Shown piece by piece: positions 50,470 through 59,477 of a stretch of DNA of 64,000 nucleotides. The notes under the pieces were generated by a model that was given only the letters and a program-made list of their open reading frames with translations, searched no databases and was not told where the DNA came from. Within the stretch, counting starts at the first letter, position 1; each line of letters begins with the position of its first letter. Source of the DNA: Natrialbaceae archaeon AArc-T1-2 (GTDB lineage: Archaea > Halobacteriota > Halobacteria > Halobacteriales > Natrialbaceae); assembly GCF_030273315.1 (NCBI RefSeq), contig NZ_CP127174.1, forward strand, positions 2,976,001 through 3,040,000, given 5' to 3'. The translations under genes were made by a program, and so were the position numbers.

Positions 50470-51519
50470 TCATTGTGAACGCTGAATCTCTGTCCATCGT
50501 CGATCTGCTTTCTCGCGCTTCGAGGCGCGGTCGTAGTGCTTGTCGAGAATGTCGGTGGAGGCGTCGAGACGATCCGACACGATGCCACGGGCGATACCGT
50601 CGTTTCTGTACTTAGTCACCCGCGCTTTCCGGATATCGTGCGGTGACCGCGACGACGGGCACTTACAGGCCGTGTTGCGGGTCGTCATCAGACACGTGTC
50701 CGGGTCCTCGTCGTGTGGACACTCCTCGCCGATTTTGCAGGGGATTGTCCACCTGTATACCGTGTTTCGGAGGGTCGACGGCGAGACACGACCCTGTGCG
50801 GTCGACACCAACGGGTGCCGGCCGTGTTCGTCGGTAACCTCCTCTCGAGGACCGTCAATGTAGTCCTGAAGCGTCTGTGCTACCCGGTCGCTGATCCGGT
50901 TGACGCGCTCGCTCGCCTCGTCGTTCTTCAACGGCGTTCCGGTCTCCGGGCGGTGAACGAACCTAATCGACGGCTTTCGTCCATCGAGTTCGCAATCCTG
51001 GACGTCGAGTGCGCGAATGCCACCAAGCCGAGCGCCGGTGTGCCACATCAACAGGATCGAAACGTGGTCCCGACTCGCGTACTCGTACCGATCGAGGTAC
51101 TCGAGAAGCGGCGGCACTCGCTCCGGAACCATCGAACTGTCGCTGACTTCCTCGCCGGGCGAGAGACTCGGCAGCGGGACCTTCAGATACAGGTCCTCGT
51201 GAACGGCCTCGATCTCGCCACAGAACCGGAGGAACGAACGAATGGTGGTCAGCACCGAGTGAACCGTCTTCGGGGCGATCTCCTCGTCCTGACCCTTGGA
51301 GTAACCACCTTCGCGACGCCACACCCGGAAGTGATAGAGGTCACGGCCGGACAACTCGTTCATGTTGTCGATGCCGGCCTCCTCGCGGCACCACTCGACA
51401 AACGCTCGAAGGTGGCTCTTGTGCGAGGTACGCGTCCACTCGGCCGAGTCGTTGCGCATCGCCTCGAGGTGAAGATCGACGGCCTCCTGGGGACTGATCG
51501 GCTCGAGGTCGTCGCTCAC
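50470..51519 (-). CDS. Tyrosine recombinase, provirus integrase
   Basis: A 349-residue integrase. Likely catalytic residues are R164 in HTGARLGG, H294 and R297 in SPHDIR, and Y329 in DKHYDRAS. Between them a cysteine-rich insertion (C261, C267, C276, C285, C287) may bind zinc. The type resembles integrases of temperate haloarchaeal pleolipoviruses such as SNJ2. It overlaps the upstream PadR-like gene (ATGA), so they form one unit. The gene lies at the left end of the provirus. Confidence 0.88.
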   Translation of the reverse strand: MSDDLEPISPQEAVDLHLEAMRNDSAEWTRTSHKSHLRAFVEWCREEAGIDNMNELSGRDLYHFRVWRREGGYSKGQDEEIAPKTVHSVLTTIRSFLRFCGEIEAVHEDLYLKVPLPSLSPGEEVSDSSMVPERVPPLLEYLDRYEYASRDHVSILLMWHTGARLGGIRALDVQDCELDGRKPSIRFVHRPETGTPLKNDEASERVNRISDRVAQTLQDYIDGPREEVTDEHGRHPLVSTAQGRVSPSTLRNTVYRWTIPCKIGEECPHDEDPDTCLMTTRNTACKCPSSRSPHDIRKARVTKYRNDGIARGIVSDRLDASTDILDKHYDRASKREKADRRWTEIQRSQ

Positions 51520-52229
51520 TGCTCCTCACCCCAGTTCGTCGGGCGACCCTTCGGCCCAACGCCCATGCGCGAGTCCTCGGCGTCGTCGCGCTCGAGCAGG
51601 TGGTCGGAAACGTCGGTCTGGATAGCGGTTCCCGAACGCTGCCGTGGCTCGTGGTCGGCGAAGTGGTGCTCGTCGACGCGGGCGGCGAGGTCGTCCATCG
51701 ACGCCAGCAGTTCGCACAGGACGGCGTTCTGGTAGCGCAGTTCCGTCGCGATCGCCTCCATCGCCTCGGTCTGGCGCTCGAGGGCGTCGGCCTGGCGCTC
51801 GAGGGCGTGGAACTCGTCGCTCATGCGTCCTCCGTCGGTCATCGCGACCGACAGTCCACAGGCGTCGACGAGTTCGAGTGCGCGCTCCTCGAGCATCGCT
51901 TTCGCCTCGTCGGTGAGGGTGTAGCTGTTCGTCCGGTCGTCGAGTTTGGCCTTCTCGACGAACCCGGCCGCAACGAGGTCGTTGAGGTTCGGATAGAGGT
52001 AGCCGCCCGCGACCTCGCCGTGGCGGTCCTCGAGGGCGCGCCCGATGGCCATCCCGTAGGGCGTCTCGTCGGTGCGCTCGAGGCGGGCGATCGCCGCCAG
52101 GACGTCGCGCTGGAAGCCGGTGAGATCTCCCCACGCGGTGCCGCCGTCGGCGACGAGTCGCTGGTCGGAAACAGTCGATGCCGCTGGTCGGTCGGGGCTT
52201 TCAAGGCCCCGTGAATCGTCGTCGTACAT
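51516..52229 (-). CDS. PadR-like winged-helix protein
   Basis: A 237-residue protein. GDLTGFQRDVLAAIARLERT and the following HGEVAGGYLYPNLNDLVAAG (about 70-89) are PadR-like, and the TLTDEAKAMLEER helix ends the domain. A long coiled-coil (FHALERQADALERQTEAMEA) follows. It is coupled to the integrase gene; in related elements a small gene next to the integrase helps excision, so a directionality role is plausible but inferred. ATG at 52229. Confidence 0.7.
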   Translation of the reverse strand: MYDDDSRGLESPDRPAASTVSDQRLVADGGTAWGDLTGFQRDVLAAIARLERTDETPYGMAIGRALEDRHGEVAGGYLYPNLNDLVAAGFVEKAKLDDRTNSYTLTDEAKAMLEERALELVDACGLSVAMTDGGRMSDEFHALERQADALERQTEAMEAIATELRYQNAVLCELLASMDDLAARVDEHHFADHEPRQRSGTAIQTDVSDHLLERDDAEDSRMGVGPKGRPTNWGEEQ

Positions 52230-52481
52230 GGCTTGCGTACCATCCCTACGCGAGCCGCGCGGACCCGGTGTCCCAAGCACCGGTCCGCATTTTACTGACG
52301 GACCCAACGGACAGTCGGGTCCACGTGAAGCTCGCGTCACCCAATAGTCTATACTACAGTTACATAAATCTAAGCTTACCTTAGCTTCTGTATAGCCCAA
52401 GATCTTTAAAGTGAGATAGTTCTCTATAATACCTAAGCCAATGCTCGATTTCAAGAACCTGAGATGGCCATAACTATAGTG

Positions 52482-52742
52482 ATGAGAAAGCGTGCTGAAT
52501 GGATGACAAGGTCGGATGACGAAATTCTCGAGTATCTCGAATCTGAAGGGGCTGGAACGCCGAAGCTGATTTCTGAATCGACTGGCAGGAACAACAACTA
52601 CATCACGACGCGTCTTCGGAAGCTCGAGTCGTACGGACTGGTTGAACGTCCGTCTCGAGGGTTCTATACGCTCTCTGGAGTGGGTGAGAAGTACCTCGAG
52701 GGAGATCTCGACGCCTCGGAACTCGAGCCGGACGGGGAGTAA
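52482..52742 (+). CDS. Small winged-helix regulator
   Basis: An 86-residue protein starting MRKRAEWMTRSDDEILEYLE with a winged-helix pattern (KLISESTGRNNNYITTRLRK, LVERPSRGFYTLS), similar in type to repressors of haloarchaeal viruses. An earlier ATG at 52464 would add six residues. It is divergent from the PadR-like gene with an AT-rich gap (52330-52450) that likely holds both promoters, as expected of a lysogeny switch. Confidence 0.7.
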   Translation: MRKRAEWMTRSDDEILEYLESEGAGTPKLISESTGRNNNYITTRLRKLESYGLVERPSRGFYTLSGVGEKYLEGDLDASELEPDGE

Positions 52743-52747
52743 CCGAT

Positions 52748-53035
52748 TCACGCGTCCACCCCCTCGAGTCCGAGCCGGCGTAACAGCGGTTCGATCCACG
52801 CGGGCAGCTCGCCGTCACGATTCTCGTAACCGTCGGCGTCTAAGTCGAACATGGGCACGGCGACGTCCTCGTTCACGCCGAAGACCCACCGACGGCCGCC
52901 CTCGATGCGGACGTCGACACGGGCGTGGTTGTCCGGATCGCCGGTGATCTCGACGTCGACGGAGCGACCGTCCTCGAGATCGGTCGTCACTCGTCGCAAC
53001 TTTCGGTCGGGACTGTCATCGGTTCTGACAGACAT
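52748..53035 (-). CDS. Small hypothetical protein of the provirus
   Basis: A 95-residue beta-rich acidic protein. I chose ATG at 53035 (MSVRTDDSPDRKLRRV); the longer reading runs through the iteron-like repeats. The end is PLLRRLGLEGVDA. It converges with the winged-helix gene, gap five bases. No family recognised. Confidence 0.55.
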   Translation of the reverse strand: MSVRTDDSPDRKLRRVTTDLEDGRSVDVEITGDPDNHARVDVRIEGGRRWVFGVNEDVAVPMFDLDADGYENRDGELPAWIEPLLRRLGLEGVDA

Positions 53036-53078
53036 GTGTGGGTGAACGCCGGATATGGAATAAACGCTGACCCGTGGA

Positions 53079-53250
53079 TGGGCGGAAAACGGGCCGAAAA
53101 CCGCTCTCCGTGTCGAAAAGAACCGTTTCACGGCCTCTACTCCGATGGACGGAAAGCCGAAATCGTGGGCGGAAACTGAACGGAAGTGCGCTACCCGCCG
53201 AAATCGGACGGCTCGAGGGCGCTACGCGAATGGGCGGAAATGAACGGAAA
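53079..53250. repeat. Iteron-like direct repeats next to orc1/cdc6
   Basis: TGGGCGGAAA occurs at 53079, 53166 and 53231, TGGACGGAAA at 53146, and the related TGAACGGAA at 53177 and 53241, all in the same orientation within 172 bases. The gap between the Orc1/Cdc6 gene end and the small gene's start contains no other gene. Such arrays usually bind a replication initiator; the adjacent Orc1/Cdc6 makes that likely here, but it is inference. Confidence 0.5.
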
Positions 53251-53267
53251 GCAAAGGTGAATCACGA

Positions 53268-54275
53268 TCAGGGCTCGGTGACGCGATAGACCTTCCCTCT
53301 CCCACAGCCGTCGGTGGCGATCAACTCGTACTTGTCCTCGAGCGATCCCAGATACCGCCGTCGGGTGCTGTTGCCCTTCGGTTCCGAACAGCGTTGCTCG
53401 TAGGTCTCGCGAAGCTCCGTCGCTCCGATCTCGCCGGCCGCCTCGATGATGTCGTACAACAGCCGCTTGTGCGTTCCGAGGTCGTCGACGCGATCGCGAC
53501 GGATCTCCTCGCGGGCGTCGTCTTCGACACGACCGACGACGTCGACGGTGATCTCGCGTTCGTCACTCGAGTCGACGACCGTCGCGGCCTGGCGAAGAAT
53601 CGCGATCGCTTCGCGGGCGTCGCCGGCGGCCGCATCGGCGATCTCGGCGATCGCCGCCGACGTGATCACGCCGGGAGCCAGCCCCGCCCGAATGCGCGCC
53701 CGGAGGATGTCGACCAGCTGGGCGTGGCTGTACTTCTCGAGGGCGACCGTCGTCATCGAGCGAAGGCGACTCTGGACGCGGCTGTCGGTTCGGGCGAGCA
53801 GGTCGTCCTCGTCGATAGTGATCACGATCATCGTCACGTTCGGGACGTCGTACAGCGCGTGGACGACCGTCTCGTCCTCGAGGCAATCCACTTCGTCGAG
53901 GATCACGAGCACCTGCCCATCGAACTCGCGAAACTGGTCGTAGAACTCGCTCGAGGGCGTGCCGTCGGTCGAGAGGTGTGCCGCGAGGCCGGCCGTCCGA
54001 ACGAGTCGCTGGAGCACCGCGTTCGTCGACGAGTCCGACATGCAGTTGACGTACCCCCACCGAAAGTTCACCGCCTGCCGCTCGAGGCGTTCGGCGACGT
54101 ACTTCGCAAGCGTCGTCTTTCCCGACCCGCTCGGCCCATAGATGAACGTGTGCTCACCCGGCGACTCGTGGGTGATCGGGCGCAACGCCGCCGTGAGGTG
54201 TGAAATCTGCCCGTCGCGATGCTCGAGTTCCGAAGGAACGAATGAGCGGCGAAGGGCTCGAGCGTCTGTGATCAT
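53268..54275 (-). CDS. Orc1/Cdc6-family replication initiator of the provirus
   Basis: A 335-residue AAA+ initiator. Walker A is IYGPSGSGKTTLAKYVA (about 45-61), Walker B VLVILDEVDCLED (about 122-134), and the C-terminal winged helix lies in about 265-335 (RLLYDIIEAAGEIGATELRE). The smaller size and location among viral genes suggest a provirus-borne initiator rather than a chromosomal one. It is read toward the iteron-like array. ATG at 54275. Confidence 0.88.
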   Translation of the reverse strand: MITDARALRRSFVPSELEHRDGQISHLTAALRPITHESPGEHTFIYGPSGSGKTTLAKYVAERLERQAVNFRWGYVNCMSDSSTNAVLQRLVRTAGLAAHLSTDGTPSSEFYDQFREFDGQVLVILDEVDCLEDETVVHALYDVPNVTMIVITIDEDDLLARTDSRVQSRLRSMTTVALEKYSHAQLVDILRARIRAGLAPGVITSAAIAEIADAAAGDAREAIAILRQAATVVDSSDEREITVDVVGRVEDDAREEIRRDRVDDLGTHKRLLYDIIEAAGEIGATELRETYEQRCSEPKGNSTRRRYLGSLEDKYELIATDGCGRGKVYRVTEP

Positions 54276-54562
54276 ACGCTATCGCTATCAGTAGCTGGTA
54301 TTAATTACTGCTGATAGAACGGGTGGATGAGATAAAAAGGTGATCGTGGTTACAGCTTACTAAACACTATTGGCATGACTATGATAACATCCAACATTGT
54401 ATTCTGGAGCCCTATATGATATATAACTGTCCAGTATTAACACTTGTGTAATTGTGATGTAATTGGTGGAGATTGCTTGGCTATGCACTCAGCATCACTC
54501 ATTACCCAATTATCGACTTGAGCAGACGAAAGAAAACAAAGAAGCTGTCTCGTGAGGCGTGG
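54276..54562. other. AT-rich intergenic region
   Basis: 287 bases with much lower G+C than the surroundings, including TACAGCTTACTAAACACTAT near 54351. It lies upstream of orc1/cdc6 (promoter) and downstream of the pilin-like gene, both minus strand. No repeats as clear as those at 53079-53250 are seen; an origin element cannot be excluded. Confidence 0.4.
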
Positions 54563-55078
54563 TTAGTTGTCGTCGACTTCTGCGTCTTCCCACTCAACTG
54601 TGTCGGAAGAAACGACCGTGGTCACGCCTTCATCAGTCTCTGCAGTCACGACGACCTCTCCAGCAACGGATTCGTCGCCTTCACCTTCGACAGGGTCATA
54701 ATCACTATCATCAACCCACTCATCATAATTTTCAGCATCGAACGTCACGCTGTCACCAACTGAATCAAGCGTTTCCTCTGCAGTTGCCTCTCCAGTATCA
54801 TCAACCTGACTGAGCGTGATATTTATTGTCACCCTCTCCGAGTTACCCTCGGACTGCCACGTAACCTGGGTCTCTGCATCGGTAACACTATTATCAACGG
54901 ACACACCTGCTTGAGCTTCACTATCGATTGAGTCACCAAGATCCAGCACGAAGGCAGCGATCACGGCGGCCAGGATGACTGTTATGGCCACCATGAGTAT
55001 CACCCCAATGACAGGAGAGACAGCCCGTTCGTCTTCACTTCCCACCAGTTTCCGTGTTACCTTCTTTCCATCTAACAT
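54563..55078 (-). CDS. Archaeal type IV pilin-like protein
   Basis: A 171-residue protein. SEDERAVSPVIGVILMVAIT (about 14-33) has the type III signal peptide and hydrophobic helix of haloarchaeal pilins, processed by PibD. The rest is an acidic beta-type domain (VSVDNSVTDAETQVTWQSEG). I chose ATG at 55078 (MLDGKKVTRK). Lower G+C and codon choice differ from neighbours, pointing to recent gain. It could be a surface protein that alters host adhesion or virus entry. Confidence 0.78.
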   Translation of the reverse strand: MLDGKKVTRKLVGSEDERAVSPVIGVILMVAITVILAAVIAAFVLDLGDSIDSEAQAGVSVDNSVTDAETQVTWQSEGNSERVTINITLSQVDDTGEATAEETLDSVGDSVTFDAENYDEWVDDSDYDPVEGEGDESVAGEVVVTAETDEGVTTVVSSDTVEWEDAEVDDN

Positions 55079-55383
55079 GTTTACGTGTTCGGTTGTCACA
55101 CCATCTCGGCAAGAAGACTTTTGTTCCCAGTGGTATGATCACCACATGACGCCGATGGGGGGTCTACTGGCCCACGGTCGTCACCCTTCCTGCCGTTTTG
55201 GCGTGATGGTCAATACTCCTAACCGATGGTATATAAAACTAGATGATAGTCAGGAGATCCAGAGACTTAGCGGCGGTGATAGGCTATCACATCTGATAAT
55301 CGACATACTGAATACCGATTCAAGCCCTCGCTGAACGACCCGTCAGCCAGAACCCTTTAGCGATCCGACACCAAACCACGAGC
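55079..55383. other. AT-rich divergent intergenic region
   Basis: 305 bases between the pilin-like gene (minus) and the 55384 gene (plus). It should hold both promoters. GGTATATAAAAC near 55230 is a good TATA-like element. No other gene supported. Confidence 0.45.
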
Positions 55384-56181
55384 ATGTCCGACTCGCCACT
55401 CTCGGAGCGCGCACTCGCCGACACCTTCGACGGCGGCCACTACGTCGATGCATGGGAGGCCGTCGAACAGTATCGCTCGGTGATGTCCTACTCCTCGCGA
55501 CACCCCACTATGGGCTCGAGTGCGCTCGCCGCCCGATTCGACGACGTCCCTCGCGGGCGAATCCGAACGTGGCTCGACGGGGGTTCCCCCGACCCCGTGC
55601 GCGCGATCGACACCGCCCATGAGTACGGCTGGCTCCACGCCGGGTTCGATGACGAGACGTTTTCGGGACTGAATGCACTCGTCGCAAACGTCTTCTCCGG
55701 CGGATCGATCGCTGGACAGTACTACCAGCCGTCGTTCGCACTCACCCAACACGGCGAGCAAGCGCACGTAATCGACGCGCTCGAGTTAGCCGGAATCGAC
55801 TACCGGATCGTCGACGATCGTGACGGCCGTGCCGACGAGGCTCGACCGACCGAGGACGGCACGGTTCTGGGACGTACGCTGGCGGCACTCGGCGCACCCG
55901 TCGGTCCGAAAGCCGGGAAACGGCTGGCGCTTCCCGACTACCTCGAGGACGCACCGGACGAGACGCGAGAACGGTTCGTGCATGCGTATCTCGAGAACCG
56001 CGCGGTCGAACGCGAAGGCAAGGACACGCTGACGGTTCGCGAGGAACGCAACCGGGAGTACCTGACGTCGCTGGCCGACCTCATCGAGGACGTCGCCGAC
56101 GGTCCGGTCCGACTCGGTGAGAGAGACATCATCATCTCTGCCGATGCAGCTCGAAGCCTCGAGGGTTTGGTGACCCAGTGA
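55384..56181 (+). CDS. Provirus protein of unknown function
   Basis: A 265-residue protein. ALAARFDDVPRGRIRTWLDG (about 47-66) resembles an HTH, and EREGKDTLTVREERNREYLT suggests a helical C-terminal part. The central region (ALELAGIDYRIVDDRDGRAD) is reminiscent of a nucleotide or DNA-binding fold, but no catalytic motif is certain. It is likely an early gene of the provirus. Confidence 0.55.
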   Translation: MSDSPLSERALADTFDGGHYVDAWEAVEQYRSVMSYSSRHPTMGSSALAARFDDVPRGRIRTWLDGGSPDPVRAIDTAHEYGWLHAGFDDETFSGLNALVANVFSGGSIAGQYYQPSFALTQHGEQAHVIDALELAGIDYRIVDDRDGRADEARPTEDGTVLGRTLAALGAPVGPKAGKRLALPDYLEDAPDETRERFVHAYLENRAVEREGKDTLTVREERNREYLTSLADLIEDVADGPVRLGERDIIISADAARSLEGLVTQ

Positions 56182-56196
56182 GAGAACTGACTGTCG

Positions 56197-56457
56197 TTAT
56201 CGATACCGACTCTCGACACTCGTCCGGTATCGCAACCCGAGCACGGAGGTGTTCGCGATCGCCTGGATCGTCTCGGGGTCGTACTCGTCGCGGGCGTTCT
56301 GGATGTTCTGTTCGGACTCGAGCAGGTGGGTCAACGCCGCGTCGATCACCACGGACATCGGCGGGTCGTCGTACTCGTCGGCGGCGACGATCGCACTCGC
56401 CTTGTCGAGCTTGCGCTGGCGTTCGTCGGTGAGCTTGAGGCTGGTTCGCGTGGTCAT
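56197..56457 (-). CDS. Ribbon-helix-helix-like DUF7386 protein
   Basis: An 86-residue protein. SLKLTDERQRKLDKASAIVA (about 6-25) and PMSVVIDAALTHLLESEQNI form a ribbon-helix-helix-type pattern, seen in a haloviral small-protein family (DUF7386 as I recall). It likely binds DNA as a dimer. The start MTTRTSLKLT at 56457 has a short AT-rich upstream region. Confidence 0.68.
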   Translation of the reverse strand: MTTRTSLKLTDERQRKLDKASAIVAADEYDDPPMSVVIDAALTHLLESEQNIQNARDEYDPETIQAIANTSVLGLRYRTSVESRYR

Positions 56458-56470
56458 GTCTTAACTGGAG

Positions 56471-56628
56471 GTATGCACGGGGGGTCGGTTCGCGTCGCTC
56501 GCGGGTGAGCAACCGGTCGGTGCGTTATGAAGGGGTGTCGGGGTGCCGGCGTGATCGGCGCGGACTCCCGGCCCGATCGGAGCGATTCTATGCACCGCGG
56601 CCCACCGCCCACGGCTCGCAGGTGCATA
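56471..56628. promoter_or_regulatory. Repeated TATGCACC-type elements
   Basis: GTATGCAC (56471-56478), TATGCACC (56589-56596) and the reverse-oriented GGTGCATA (56621-56628) lie in the gap upstream of the RHH-like gene. The last two form an 8-bp inverted pair with a 24-base spacer. They could be operators for the neighbouring small regulators. Confidence 0.3.
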
Positions 56629-56702
56629 CATCGCGGTCTCCGTATACATTCGCGAGCAACCCCCAGGGGTCGGACTCGAGACCGCCATCGACGGGGCTGC
56701 GT

Positions 56703-56882
56703 TCATAGTTCCTCGACTAACTCGAGGGTCCACTCACCATCCCCGACGTGGCGCACGTGGAGGTAGTGTTCACCGTCGACGTCGCCGTTTTCGTCGACGA
56801 GTCCCTCGACCTGGAGGTCTCCTTTCGGCAGGGTGATCCCGGCGGAATCGCGGTCCAACTGGCGTAGTTTATTCAGTGCCAT
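56703..56882 (-). CDS. Small AbrB-like provirus protein
   Basis: A 59-residue protein starting [20 protein letters not shown], followed by a beta-rich stretch ([20 protein letters not shown]). The opening resembles SpoVT/AbrB-type swapped-hairpin DNA-binding proteins. I chose ATG at 56882; a longer reading runs over the divergent VP3-like promoter. Confidence 0.6.
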   Translation of the reverse strand: MALNKLRQLDRDSAGITLPKGDLQVEGLVDENGDVDGEHYLHVRHVGDGEWTLELVEEL

Positions 56883-56970
56883 GACCCGGGGGGCAATCCG
56901 CCGTGTAATAAAGTTGGTGAACCTCTGTTTCCCTGACGTTTTAGCCGGGTTGGATCGACGGCGCGGTCGT

Positions 56971-57402
56971 ATGGCGCTCACATTGCCACAGAAGTACGTC
57001 CCGTCGGCAGTTCGGCGGGAAGATGGTATCGATCTGAACGACGCGATCCTGGCACCGATCTGGGTGCTGGCGTCGGTCGTCACCGCGGGCGTGTTCGCCG
57101 TCGAGATGCTCGCCCCGATCGGCGCGTCGATGTCCGACCCGCTCTACAGCGCGCACGGAACGGACATCACCTACTCGTTCGTGATCGGGATGGTCGTCGT
57201 CGTCACCGCCTGGCTCACGAACGAACAGACGCCCGAAGAGTGGACCGACGTCGAGACGGTGGTGCTGTTGCTCGCGATCATCCTGAACATCCTCGGCGAG
57301 CTGGTGCCGCTTGTCTCGGTGACGATTCACGACTACTGGCCGCTCGGCTGGCTGCTCGTGATGCTCAACGGTGCCGCCTTCTACATCATCGCCTACAAGT
57401 GA
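56971..57402 (+). CDS. Pleolipovirus VP3-like multi-TM virion membrane protein
   Basis: A 143-residue protein with four hydrophobic segments (about 29-48, 67-83, 92-112, 122-140). Size and segment number match the small internal membrane protein of pleolipoviruses (VP3-like), and it comes first in the virion module, directly before the large spike gene. Assignment rests on size, topology and order. ATG at 56971; gap six bases to the next gene. Confidence 0.7.
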   Translation: MALTLPQKYVPSAVRREDGIDLNDAILAPIWVLASVVTAGVFAVEMLAPIGASMSDPLYSAHGTDITYSFVIGMVVVVTAWLTNEQTPEEWTDVETVVLLLAIILNILGELVPLVSVTIHDYWPLGWLLVMLNGAAFYIIAYK

Positions 57403-57408
57403 TCAAAA

Positions 57409-59475
57409 ATGAGTGCTACAGACGCTAAGACGGACGAATCAGCCCATAACAGCCCACAGCCCACACAAGCGACCGACCGTGAGGTTCGCGAGGCACTCGA
57501 GGGCGATCGTACCGGCGACGGCATCACCCGCCGACAGGCACTCCGACGTGGCGCGACGACGGCCGGCGCGATCGCGGCGATCGGCGCGGGAGGCTCGAAG
57601 GTCGCTCCGCAATACGCTCCGATCGGCCGGGCACAGGCGGCCCCACCGCTCGCTGGAGCGGTAATGATCGGGGCATATGCGGGGGCGAGGTATACGTACT
57701 CCCAACTACGCGATGAGGACCCTGATATAGACTCGGACGATGTTATCGAGGATCAAATATATCATGCAGCCGAGACGCTATCAACAGGTCGTGAGTCTGT
57801 TGAGGCCGAGGTCGAGGCTCAATATACCGATGGAGACGGAAGCCGGACCGAGAATCCAGAGAACACTCCATACGGTCGCGCTGCGTATCAGGATATCCGC
57901 GCAGCGGTCGCTCGTGCTGCGGTCGACGGCGACGGCGAGTCAGACGCTATATCAGCATCTCACGACGCACTCGACCGCCGGACTACCATCGCAGTGATAA
58001 ATCAGATATCGAGATGGAACGACCTCATAAACGGCCTCGCTGAACAGATCACTCTCGGGATCGAGGAGGGCGTTCACGTCTTGCACTCGCAGGACGACGA
58101 CACGGAGAGGTTTACCGACCGATCAGTATCGGACATAGAGGAGGAATATGGGAGTGATTACGTCTCGTCTGACCCCGACGGGGATGCACGCATTACCCCT
58201 GTTGAGGCGTCCCAGGTCAATGACGATAGTTATGCGATCTGGGAGTGGGACCTAGATCTTCCTGTCGATCCTGATGAGATCGACGAGTATGATGGAGACT
58301 CCTATTCGATCTATGCCCTGTGCCCAACTATCGGCGAGGATATGCTGTTCCATCCGCTAGATGACCTATCTGACCTGTCTGTCGATGACTGGACTGGAGA
58401 CCACCCCGTCGTGAGGCGAGACGCTATTTGGGCACATCATAGCGATCTGCCCACGATCAGGCTCATCACGCTGGAGGTAGATGGGGGTTATAGACTGTCT
58501 CTCAGAGCGATCAATGAGGCGTATATTAATATCCAGTCAGACATCCCGGATTTAGTGGAGTCTCTATATGCTGGATTTGCCCAGGGCGAACTCGACCCTG
58601 CCGACATCCTGAGCAGCCAAGGTATCGTGGACCAATTCGCCGACTCGAGCGAGCAATCCCGCCTCGCCGCGGAACTGCTCGCGGTCGGTGCCGAGGTGCC
58701 CGACGAGACGGGGTACCGCGCCACAATCTCGCATCCCGACCTCGAGGCTGACGAACTCGAGGGACTGCTGTATCCGCAGTTCGGCGACGCCGAACCCGTC
58801 TCGATCACGCCGGGCACCGTGCTCGAGTCGGACGACTACGACATGGCGTATTTCGGCTACGAAAGCGCCATCGACGACTCGTTTGAAACCGAACTGCTGT
58901 CGGGTGACGAACCGCTCGAGGTGATCGACACCGACGGCCTCGAGGACCAGCAGACAGTAGACGGAGCCGGCGATACGGCCGGCGACGACGGCCGCGTGAT
59001 CGTCCACGAGGGCGACGACCCACCGGAGCCGATCGCCGACCCGACGCACGAGGATTACGACGGCTGGAAGATCCGCGTCTACGGCGAGACCAACGATCAC
59101 ACGGCCGACCTGACGGACGTGATCGAGGACGGAGACGACTACGTGCTCGAGCAGACTGACCTCGAGTATGGCGAGACAGTCGAGTCGGTCGAGATCGTCC
59201 CGTCGGTCGACTACTCCCGTAGCATCGACTACGTGGCAGACCCCACGGAGGTCGACAGTGAGGAGACGATCGAGCGCATGGATAATCTGCGCGATCAGGT
59301 CGACGAACTCGAGGAAGCCCTGGACGACGATGACGACGGCGGCGTCGCACTCCCGGGGATGCCGGACGATCCCTTCGAGGCTGGCGGTGCCCTGGCGGGG
59401 TTCGCGATAATCGCCGTGGTGATCACGGCGGTCGTCGGGTTCGTCACCAGTAACATCCCGTTCCTGGGGGACTGA
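57409..59475 (+). CDS. Pleolipovirus-type spike protein
   Basis: A 688-residue surface protein. DGITRRQALRRGATTAGAIA (about 37-56) is a twin-arginine signal. A long acidic ectodomain follows, then a coiled coil (NLRDQVDELEEALDDDDDGG, about 626-645) and a C-terminal membrane anchor (about 661-680). That is the layout of VP4-like spikes that bind the host and drive fusion. Codon use shifts: about 57660-58610 is AT-richer with ATA and TAT codons, while later parts are G+C-rich, pointing to a mosaic gene. Confidence 0.78.
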   Translation: MSATDAKTDESAHNSPQPTQATDREVREALEGDRTGDGITRRQALRRGATTAGAIAAIGAGGSKVAPQYAPIGRAQAAPPLAGAVMIGAYAGARYTYSQLRDEDPDIDSDDVIEDQIYHAAETLSTGRESVEAEVEAQYTDGDGSRTENPENTPYGRAAYQDIRAAVARAAVDGDGESDAISASHDALDRRTTIAVINQISRWNDLINGLAEQITLGIEEGVHVLHSQDDDTERFTDRSVSDIEEEYGSDYVSSDPDGDARITPVEASQVNDDSYAIWEWDLDLPVDPDEIDEYDGDSYSIYALCPTIGEDMLFHPLDDLSDLSVDDWTGDHPVVRRDAIWAHHSDLPTIRLITLEVDGGYRLSLRAINEAYINIQSDIPDLVESLYAGFAQGELDPADILSSQGIVDQFADSSEQSRLAAELLAVGAEVPDETGYRATISHPDLEADELEGLLYPQFGDAEPVSITPGTVLESDDYDMAYFGYESAIDDSFETELLSGDEPLEVIDTDGLEDQQTVDGAGDTAGDDGRVIVHEGDDPPEPIADPTHEDYDGWKIRVYGETNDHTADLTDVIEDGDDYVLEQTDLEYGETVESVEIVPSVDYSRSIDYVADPTEVDSEETIERMDNLRDQVDELEEALDDDDDGGVALPGMPDDPFEAGGALAGFAIIAVVITAVVGFVTSNIPFLGD

Positions 59476-59477
59476 CC

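Noticed and set aside
50305-50470. Attachment site or tRNA gene at the left end of the provirus
   Set aside because: No tRNA cloverleaf and no repeat matching the visible right part could be found; the right end is outside the window.
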